Shown one piece after another: positions 4,709 through 9,871 of a DNA stretch of 9,871 nucleotides. Position numbers and translations under genes: made by a program. The notes beneath the pieces are model-generated. The model did not search any database. It saw only the letters and a program-made list of their open reading frames with translations, and was not told where the DNA came from. The number at the start of each line of letters is the position of its first letter. Within the stretch, counting starts at the first letter, position 1. The stretch covers positions 1 through 9,871 of the forward strand of contig CAZLSB010000155.1 of NCBI GenBank assembly GCA_964561825.1, given 5' to 3'. Origin of the DNA: JADKFD01 sp964561825 (GTDB lineage: Bacteria > Pseudomonadota > Gammaproteobacteria > Xanthomonadales > SZUA-5).

Positions 4709-7210
4709 ATGAGCGGAAATGACCTCTACGTGGGGCCAATATCTATACCAGGCTACGCAATTGAGCGCGAACTCGGCGTCGGCGGCATGGCGCGCGTCTA
4801 TCTGGCGATCCAATCGTCGTTAGAGCGTCGTGTCGCGCTGAAAGTGATGGCGCCGGCGCTCGCCGCAGATGCCAGCTTTTCGAAGCGTTTTTTGCGCGAA
4901 GCACGCACGATTGCGTCATTAACGCATCCGCATATCGTGGCGGTCTATGAAGTCGGTGTGACTACCGACCACATGCATTATTTTTCGATGCAATACCTGC
5001 CGGGCGGTGATTTTGCGCACCGTATGCGCAAAGGAGTAGAGCAATCGGAAGTGGTTCGGGTGCTGGCGGGAATCGCCAAGGCACTCGGTTTTGCGCATTC
5101 GCAAGGCGTGGTGCACCGCGATGTGACGCCGGGCAACGTCATGTTCGATAGCACCGATACCCCGATCCTGACCGATTTTGGCATCGCACGCGCGTTGAGT
5201 GGTACTTCGCGCATTACCAGCACCGGTGTCAGCATTGGCACCAGCAACTATATGAGTCCAGAACAAGCGCGTGGTGGCGAAATCGACGCGCGCTCGGATT
5301 TGTATAGTCTTGGGGCCTTATGTTTTGAAGCGCTCACCGGTCGGCCGCCGTTTCAGGGGCCAGATGGTTTCGCGGTCGCCTACGCCCACGTATTCGAACC
5401 CATCCCGCGCGTGGCGCCAGACCTGCAACACTGGCAAGCGTTTCTCGATAAGGCGCTGGCCAAAGACCCGGCAGACCGATTCGCCACGGCCGACGATTTC
5501 ATCGTGGGCATTCAGGCGGTCAAGCTTGGCTCAACCGCAATCCTGGCGCTGCCAAAGAGCGATATTCAGCAGAAAAATAGTACGACCACGCTGATTGAAA
5601 ATCTGGCGCGCCAAGTTGGACCGCCAGCACCCGGCCAGATCCCGTGGGCGCGGCTGGCGTTGGTCGTGGTTTTGGTGTGCGGGCTGGCGGCCGTTGCCTA
5701 TGGCCTGTGGAAACGGCCCGGCGGCGTTCCGCCACCCGTTGTTGCAGCGGTGACGACACCCGTCTCCACTGCTCCGTTGGTGCCTAGCCTGATCGCCACT
5801 ACTGACGATCCGCAGGATGTGCTGTTGCCACCAACAGATCTGCCGACGGATGGGACAGACGGGATTGATCTGCCCGCTGACGGATCGCTGCCAGCAGAAG
5901 GCGATCCCTTAGTGGCAGCGCCTGCGGCAGCTGAGTTCACCGTGGCCACACCGCAACAACGTATCGCGGTGTTTTTGGAACTTGGACAGGCTCTGCTGCG
6001 TATGCAACGTTTGCAACTGCCCCAGGAAGCCAATGCCACGCTGTTTTTTGCGCGTGTGCTGACCTTGGATCCTAAGAATGAGTCGGCTAAAGCAGGCTTA
6101 TCATCGGTAGTCGATGCCTATTTGACGCTGAGCGATGCCGACCTCAATGCCGGCCGGATTGCCGAAGGTAAAGATCGCTTGGACCGCGCCAAACAGGTCT
6201 CCGCGACGCCGGGCCTTGATACGCCGGCGCTAAAAGCGCGTATTGACGAGCGCTGGAACCAGCGCCTCAACAAACTGCGTGAATCGGCTCGCACCGCGAT
6301 GGAACAATGGCGCGGAGACGATGCAAAAGTCGCTATCGACGCCGTCCTGGCGCTGGAGCCAAATGACCAGGAAATGAAAAAGTGGCTGCGCGAGTCCACC
6401 ACGATCGGCAAACCTGGTTATCGTTTCAAAGATGCCAACGGACCGAATCTGTTGATCGTCGGTGGTGGATCGGTCATGTTGAGCGGCGCCCGGCGTGGCG
6501 GCGACTTGCGCGTGCCAATCGCGGTCAATTTTGCGGTGGCTTTGCGGGAAGTCACTGTTGCTGAGTTCAGCCGTTTTGTGGAATCGGCCAAACACAGCGT
6601 GGCGCGCGAAGGCTGCAGTAATCGAGAAGGCGGATTTTTCTCCAAATCACGGGACCGAAATTGGCGCAAACCGGGATTTGATCAGGGTAGCGACCATCCT
6701 GTGGTTTGCGTCAGTTTCGACGATGCCAGCGCTTACGCAAAATGGCTGTCGCAAAATACCGGGCAAAACTATCGCCTGTTGTCCGAGGCCGAATGGCAAT
6801 ACTTGGCAAGTCAAGTGAAGAGTAAACCATGTGTCAGTGGCAATCGCGCCGATCAAAGCTACAAGAAGGCCGAAGGTGGCAACGGTGCCTTGAGTTGTGA
6901 CGACGGCTTTGCAATGACCGCGCCGGTTGGAAAGTTTGAGGCCACAGCAGGCGGGCTCTATGATATTGAGGGTAATGTTCGGGAATGGGTCGCCGATTGC
7001 GCCAATGACGCCCATGCTGGACGCAAGGCCGATCAGCTCGCCCGCAACGGCAATTGCGGCGAACGGATGATCATGGGTAGCGCTTGGCACAGTGATAACG
7101 ACGAGGCTGCGGTAGTCTCGCGTCGAGCAGCCAAGCGTACTTGGTTGACAAATACAATCGGGTTTAGAGTGGCACGCGATCTCGCGCTGCCAAGTAACGC
7201 GCAGCAATGA
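4709..7210 (+). CDS. Transmembrane Ser/Thr kinase with periplasmic FGE/SUMF1-like domain
   Basis: An 833-residue Hanks-type kinase. Kinase domain, residues about 14-270: glycine loop ELGVGGMARV (21-30), ATP-anchoring K45 in VALKVM, E64 in the C-helix, catalytic loop HRDVTPGN (136-143), DFG (156-158), and GTSNYMSPEQARG ending the activation segment. A Thr-rich juxtamembrane stretch (NSTTTLIEN, 290-298) precedes one membrane helix (about 315-334). Outside are a Pro/Thr/Asp linker (340-410), a helical region (about 415-560) possibly TPR-like, and an FGE-sulfatase domain (about 583-825) with EVTVAEFSRFV, HPVVCVSFDDASAYAKWL, YRLLSEAEWQYLA, GLYDIEGNVREWVADC and IGFRVARDL. The catalytic Cys pair of true formylglycine enzymes is absent (SAWHSDNDEAAVVSRR), so this is more likely a ligand-binding sensor. 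Six other Cys (636, 667, 708, 730, 764, 783) could form disulfides. ATG 4694 is an alternative start. The FHA partner follows. Confidence 0.93.
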   Translation: MSGNDLYVGPISIPGYAIERELGVGGMARVYLAIQSSLERRVALKVMAPALAADASFSKRFLREARTIASLTHPHIVAVYEVGVTTDHMHYFSMQYLPGGDFAHRMRKGVEQSEVVRVLAGIAKALGFAHSQGVVHRDVTPGNVMFDSTDTPILTDFGIARALSGTSRITSTGVSIGTSNYMSPEQARGGEIDARSDLYSLGALCFEALTGRPPFQGPDGFAVAYAHVFEPIPRVAPDLQHWQAFLDKALAKDPADRFATADDFIVGIQAVKLGSTAILALPKSDIQQKNSTTTLIENLARQVGPPAPGQIPWARLALVVVLVCGLAAVAYGLWKRPGGVPPPVVAAVTTPVSTAPLVPSLIATTDDPQDVLLPPTDLPTDGTDGIDLPADGSLPAEGDPLVAAPAAAEFTVATPQQRIAVFLELGQALLRMQRLQLPQEANATLFFARVLTLDPKNESAKAGLSSVVDAYLTLSDADLNAGRIAEGKDRLDRAKQVSATPGLDTPALKARIDERWNQRLNKLRESARTAMEQWRGDDAKVAIDAVLALEPNDQEMKKWLRESTTIGKPGYRFKDANGPNLLIVGGGSVMLSGARRGGDLRVPIAVNFAVALREVTVAEFSRFVESAKHSVAREGCSNREGGFFSKSRDRNWRKPGFDQGSDHPVVCVSFDDASAYAKWLSQNTGQNYRLLSEAEWQYLASQVKSKPCVSGNRADQSYKKAEGGNGALSCDDGFAMTAPVGKFEATAGGLYDIEGNVREWVADCANDAHAGRKADQLARNGNCGERMIMGSAWHSDNDEAAVVSRRAAKRTWLTNTIGFRVARDLALPSNAQQ

Positions 7211-7241
7211 ACATTTGCGAGCGCGCGATTAGGTCTAATTT

Positions 7242-7247
7242 GGGGGA
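7242..7247 (+). promoter_or_regulatory. Ribosome binding site for the FHA gene
   Basis: GGGGGA lies three bases before ATG 7251, a slightly short spacing. Just upstream ATTAG-GT-CTAAT (7228-7239) is a perfect 5-bp dyad within the 40-bp gap after the kinase; its function is unknown. Confidence 0.5.
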
Positions 7248-7250
7248 CAA

Positions 7251-8063
7251 ATGAAGCTTCTTTTTCCTAACGGAGAGCATGCACCAGTCGAACTGGATGC
7301 CGGACGCGCATTGCTGGGCAGCGCAGCCGAAGCCCAGGTGGTGCTGTTAGCGCCAGGGATTGCGCCGCGCCATGCAGAGTTTGAGGTGAGCGGAGCGGCG
7401 GCAAAGATTACCGTGCTGCATCCCAGCAATGCCGTGACGGTCAACGGCAAGACGATCACCACCACTAGTGAAATTAAACCAGGCGACTTGGTGACCTTTG
7501 CTGGCGTGCGCGCGCGCGCGGTGGCGGTCGAGAAAGCCAGCAGCACGCCAGCAAGCCGTCCGCGGGCTGATGAAGTCCCCGATGATGGTCGAACCAAAGT
7601 GCGTATCGCCCTACCCCGCTTTGTTCTGCGCGGCGTTTCTGGGGTCACCTTTGGCAAGATCTACCCGGTGCAGGGCACGGTGGTTATTGGCCGGCAAAGT
7701 GAATGTGAGGTGTCGATCCCGTCGGAAGAGGTTTCCCGCCGCCATGCCGAACTTCGTGTTACGCCGGAAGGCGTTATGGTCGAAGACTTAGGCTCTTCGA
7801 ACGGCACCTATGTGAATGATCGCCGCGTCACCCGCCAAATCATGAAGGCAGGCGACGAGTTACGGCTAGATACCATCCGCTTCTTGTTGCTCGCACCCGG
7901 CCAAGAGATGGGTCAAGGAACGCCGCGCGTCGAAGCGCCCGTTGCTACCGCCGCCAACCGCCCCGCAGCCGGCGGCAATAAAACCGCGATGATGTGGTCA
8001 ATCGTGGTAGTCGCTACGCTTGTTTTGGGCGCGCTGGTGGCTAAGTTAATGGGCGCGTTCTGA
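7251..8063 (+). CDS. Tail-anchored protein with two FHA-type regions
   Basis: A 270-residue phosphothreonine-binding adaptor. Residues about 2-92 look like a divergent FHA fold: PRHAEFEV (39-46) keeps the RH pair and VTVNGKTI keeps NG, but the usual GR after the second strand is GS (23-24). A linker (95-128) contains DDGRTKVRIALP. A canonical FHA domain spans about 130-215: VVIGRQSECEVSIP (R148), VSRRHAELRV, EDLGSSNGTYVNDRRV and GDELRLDTIRFLLL. An Ala/Pro linker leads to a C-terminal membrane helix (about 246-265, AMMWSIVVVATLVLGALVAK) with five residues after it and no signal peptide, so the FHA regions should face the cytoplasm. It is 40 bp after the kinase on the same strand, which suggests it binds phosphothreonines made by that kinase. 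That partnership is inferred from position and domain. Confidence 0.9.
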   Translation: MKLLFPNGEHAPVELDAGRALLGSAAEAQVVLLAPGIAPRHAEFEVSGAAAKITVLHPSNAVTVNGKTITTTSEIKPGDLVTFAGVRARAVAVEKASSTPASRPRADEVPDDGRTKVRIALPRFVLRGVSGVTFGKIYPVQGTVVIGRQSECEVSIPSEEVSRRHAELRVTPEGVMVEDLGSSNGTYVNDRRVTRQIMKAGDELRLDTIRFLLLAPGQEMGQGTPRVEAPVATAANRPAAGGNKTAMMWSIVVVATLVLGALVAKLMGAF

Positions 8064-8068
8064 GCTTC

Positions 8069-8082
8069 CCCGCTCGGGCGGG
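8069..8082. terminator. Hairpin between the converging FHA and nadC genes
   Basis: CCCGC-TCGG-GCGGG forms a perfect 5-bp stem in the 43-bp gap between the two stop codons. GGGCC/GGCCC (8080-8084/8097-8101) overlaps it as an alternative stem. Neither is followed by a T-run. A further stem, GCGCTGG/CCAGCGC (8111-8117/8125-8131), lies in the last nadC codons. One of these may act as a bidirectional 3' structure. Confidence 0.35.
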
Positions 8083-8106
8083 CCAGATTCGCACCCGGCC
8101 CAAGGG

Positions 8107-8991
8107 TCATGCGCTGGCCTTGCGCCAGCGCAATGACAAGTCGATCGCCCGTAGATGTTTGGTTAGCGCCCCGATCGAAACAAAATCGACGCCCAGCGCA
8201 CAAAGGGCCGCCAAACTTTCGCGGTTGACGCTGCCGGACACTTCGAGTTCGATGCCTTGCGGCCGCTCGGCGACTGCGGTGCGCATATCGGCATGAGAAA
8301 GTTCGTCCAGCATAATACGATCGGGATGCGCCGCCAAAGCCTCGCGATACTCAAGCAGATTTTCGACCTCAATTTCGATCAGCAGATGCGGCCATAACTG
8401 GCGAGCGCGTTGGATAGCGGGCACGATCCCACCAGCGGCCAGGATGTGGTTTTCCTTGATCAAAACGGCATCAAACAAGCCCATCCGATGATTGCTCGCG
8501 CCGCCCACGCGCACCGCGTACTTTTGTGCGTAACGCAAACCAGGCAAAGTTTTGCGCGTATCCAATAGGCGTGTTTTGGAGCCCGCGGTTTGTGCAACAA
8601 AACTCGCCGTGGTGGTCGCCGTGCCTGACAAGGTTTGCAGGAAATTCAAAGCGCTACGCTCGGCACTCAGCAAGGCACGTGCATTGGCGTGAATCGTGCA
8701 GATTTGCCGATCCGCTGCGATGGAATCACCGTCCTGGTAATTCCATTCGATCTTGCAATGGGCGTCTAAGCTGCGGAAACAGGCATCAAACCAGTCGCGG
8801 CCGGCCAACACCAGGGTTTCGCGTGACCACACATCCGCGTGGCCTACGGCGTCCACATCAATCAAGGCGGCGCTCACATCGCCGCCAGCGATGTCTTCGG
8901 CCAGCGCACGCTGCACATCTGCCGCCACCCTATCGGCGCATGGAGCGCCGACTATGGATTCGGCCGGCAAGCTTGAAGGCTGCTCGTTCAT
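8107..8991 (-). CDS. nadC: Nicotinate-nucleotide pyrophosphorylase (quinolinate phosphoribosyltransferase)
   Basis: Cytoplasmic enzyme converting quinolinate and PRPP to nicotinate mononucleotide, CO2 and pyrophosphate in de novo NAD synthesis. From ATG 8991 the product is 294 residues (E. coli NadC is about 297). Motifs in order are LAEDIAGGDVSAALI (30-44), AERSALNFLQTLSGTAT (110-126) with the conserved Arg, DTRKTLPGLRYAQKYAVRVG (144-163), SNHRMGLFDAVLIKENHI (166-183) with catalytic-region Lys and His residues, IEIEVENL (205-212), ELEVSGSVN (248-256) and VDFVSIGALTKH (268-279). The usual GGG before NHR is GGAS here, a small deviation. A TTG at 9006 would add five residues; neither start has a strong Shine-Dalgarno. 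It faces the FHA gene convergently. nadA and nadB are not in the window. Confidence 0.96.
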   Translation of the reverse strand: MNEQPSSLPAESIVGAPCADRVAADVQRALAEDIAGGDVSAALIDVDAVGHADVWSRETLVLAGRDWFDACFRSLDAHCKIEWNYQDGDSIAADRQICTIHANARALLSAERSALNFLQTLSGTATTTASFVAQTAGSKTRLLDTRKTLPGLRYAQKYAVRVGGASNHRMGLFDAVLIKENHILAAGGIVPAIQRARQLWPHLLIEIEVENLLEYREALAAHPDRIMLDELSHADMRTAVAERPQGIELEVSGSVNRESLAALCALGVDFVSIGALTKHLRAIDLSLRWRKASA

Positions 8992-9124
8992 CTCAGGCGC
9001 GCTCAATCGTCGGGGGATGGCAGCATACGCTCGCGATGGGAAGTCGAGGCCGCTTAGACCGGTTCGCCGCCCGAGCGGTAGGTTGCCGACGACGAATCAA
9101 CAACTGACTACCTGACTCGATTAA
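8992..9124. other. nadC upstream region, no gene seen
   Basis: 133 bp between the nadC start and the repeat element. It must hold the nadC leader and probably its promoter. On the minus strand TATGCT (9023-9028) is a possible -10 box, but no matching -35 is convincing. CCGCT/AGCGG (9050-9054/9074-9078) is a weak dyad with a long loop. TTAA at 9121-9124 abuts the repeat end. Confidence 0.4.
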
Positions 9125-9272
9125 CCTAGCAGCCTGTCGGACTTTCATCGCGAGTGCGCGGGAAGCGCTTTTGGCGCACAGCGGTGACGAATATTCCGGT
9201 AGTTTTATTGCATTTTATTCATATTTCTGCTCCGCAGTGCGCCAAAAGCGCTTCCGGCCCTTCGGGTTGAGC

Positions 9273-9300
9273 GTCGCAACGGCGTCTGCGGCGTTGCGAC
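9273..9300. repeat. Perfect hairpin inside the element's right arm
   Basis: GTCGCAACG (9273-9281) pairs with CGTTGCGAC (9292-9300), a 9-bp stem with a 10-base loop. It belongs to the stretch missing from the compact arm. Confidence 0.75.
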
Positions 9301-9304
9301 CCTT

Positions 9305-9325
9305 GCCAATGGAAGAGCCATTGGC
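9305..9325. repeat. Second perfect hairpin inside the element's right arm
   Basis: GCCAATGG (9305-9312) pairs with CCATTGGC (9318-9325) around AAGAG, an 8-bp stem four bases after the first hairpin. No T-run follows, so it is not a standard terminator. Confidence 0.75.
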
Positions 9326-9409
9326 TGCGAGTAGCGCCTTGCATCCATCCGTTCAGCCACAAAACGCATCTCACGCCGAAAGTCCGACAGGCTGCTAGGG
9401 TTAAGCAGT

Positions 9410-9871
9410 TCATCCACTGCCGGGCCGTATTGGATCAAAAACGCCCTGGCCGCCGGCACGCAAGCGCGCCACCAATTGCTCACGGCCAGCCTGAAACTGC
9501 TCGATACTGCCCTGCGGCCAGTAGGCATCGATCATGGCTTGTTCGAACGAGGGGTAACCGCAAAGCAGTTCGTGTAGGCAGGCCAGATACATCGCCGGCG
9601 ATTGCGGGCCGCAATCGGCGCCGAGATCACAGGCGGCGAGGCGCCACACGGAAGCCCCGCCCTCAGCTCCAAGGACATAAGCGCCGAGATCAGCGCCGCT
9701 GCGACTCATCCGCTCAGCGACAGTCATCAGCAGCTGGAAATCGACGACGTTTGGAGCTACGAGCGCGGCGCTCAGCGACTCATCCAGCAGTTGGCGCATC
9801 TGCGGGAGCTGTACGCGTTTGGGATCCTGATCACGCGTCGCCTCCCACAGCCGCCGCAGCGGATCACTTAG
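9410..9871 (-). CDS. Unrecognised protein, 3' part only, with four spaced cysteines
   Basis: The frame is open from the right window edge to a TGA at 9410-9412, giving 153 residues of a gene whose start lies outside. An internal ATG at 9799 exists, but the 24 codons upstream of it (reading LSDPLRRLWEATRDQDPKRV and on) are protein-like, so it is probably not the start. The sequence is mostly helical with no obvious membrane segment. A central block, WRLAACDLGADCGPQSPAM then YLACLHELLCGYPSFEQAM, holds four Cys spaced C-x5-C-x10-C-x5-C. I recall similar Cys-patterned C-termini in uncharacterised xanthomonad proteins but cannot name a family. Paired disulfides in an exported protein, or metal binding, are both possible. 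The stop is 10 bp from the repeat element's end. Confidence 0.7.
   Translation of the reverse strand, partial: LSDPLRRLWEATRDQDPKRVQLPQMRQLLDESLSAALVAPNVVDFQLLMTVAERMSRSGADLGAYVLGAEGGASVWRLAACDLGADCGPQSPAMYLACLHELLCGYPSFEQAMIDAYWPQGSIEQFQAGREQLVARLRAGGQGVFDPIRPGSG

Larger units (their letters stand above)
9125..9399. mobile_element. MITE-like palindromic element, complete copy (275 bp)
   Basis: The ends are perfect 22-bp inverted repeats, 9125-9146 and 9378-9399, starting CCTAGCAGCCTGTCGG. Inside them is a perfect 19-bp inverted pair (9161-9179 and 9237-9255; GTGCGCCAAAAGCGCTTCC in the right copy). The 57-bp core (9180-9236) is AT-rich, unlike the surroundings. The left arm is compact; the right arm carries an extra structured stretch (about 9256-9369). 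TTAA lies directly left (9121-9124) and one base right (9401-9404), possibly a target duplication, though the extra G leaves this open. There is no transposase gene and no believable ORF, so mobilisation would need an enzyme from elsewhere. A related arm occurs at 1-53. The element separates nadC from the last gene. Confidence 0.8.

Noticed and set aside
4601..4813. Upstream extension of the DUF3301-like gene
   Set aside because: The added sequence is Arg/Cys/Thr-rich, overlaps the kinase start, and moves the N-terminal membrane helix to the middle.
8526..9115. Plus-strand frames opposite nadC
   Set aside because: Arg/Ser-rich translations without a domain, antisense to a well-conserved enzyme.
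9171..9398. ORFs inside the repeat element as a transposase remnant
   Set aside because: The translations span hairpins and terminal repeats and show no transposase motif; the open frames look incidental.
9125..9399. CRISPR array or REP/RAYT-type element
   Set aside because: There are no regularly spaced direct repeats, and the long perfect terminal inverted repeats fit a MITE better than short REP hairpins; no RAYT transposase gene is present.

Overview
The window looks like a bacterial chromosomal housekeeping segment with roughly 60% GC and dense genes. The run aroK-aroB-(WGR)-SPOR-hemE, a small DUF3301-type membrane protein, a membrane Ser/Thr kinase with an FHA partner, and nadC suggests a gammaproteobacterium, most likely Xanthomonadales (Lysobacterales). 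The placement rests on remembered gene order and protein style, not on a search. No tRNA, rRNA, CRISPR array, phage gene or transposase gene was seen.

Layout. Positions 1-53 are one arm of a repeat element cut by the window edge. Positions 160-2978 read rightward: shikimate kinase (aroK), 3-dehydroquinate synthase (aroB), a small degenerate WGR-domain protein, and an exported SPOR-domain protein. The SPOR gene lies where E. coli has damX after aroK-aroB. Uroporphyrinogen decarboxylase (hemE, 3045-4118) follows with its own Shine-Dalgarno. A DUF3301-like protein (4253-4600) is on the minus strand, divergent from a large transmembrane Ser/Thr kinase (4709-7210). The kinase is followed after 40 bp by a tail-anchored protein with two FHA-type regions (7251-8063). 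nadC (8107-8991) converges on it from the minus strand. A palindromic, transposase-free MITE-like element (9125-9399) separates nadC from the 3' part of an unrecognised cysteine-patterned protein (minus strand, running off the right edge).

How the genes relate. aroK and aroB are consecutive shikimate-pathway enzymes, one base apart. hemE (tetrapyrrole synthesis) and nadC (NAD synthesis) are independent housekeeping genes. The most system-like part is the kinase-FHA pair. A cytoplasmic kinase domain is joined through one membrane helix to a helical region and a periplasmic FGE/SUMF1-fold domain that lacks the usual catalytic Cys pair. Next to it is a phosphothreonine-binding FHA protein held in the same membrane by a C-terminal helix. 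This reads as a compact envelope-sensing phosphorelay with unknown signal and output.

The other notable item is the repeat. The 275-bp copy has 22-bp perfect terminal inverted repeats, 19-bp perfect inner inverted repeats, an AT-rich core, and a one-sided insert containing two perfect hairpins. A 52/53-identical arm of the same family lies at the left edge, so the whole gene block is bracketed by two copies.
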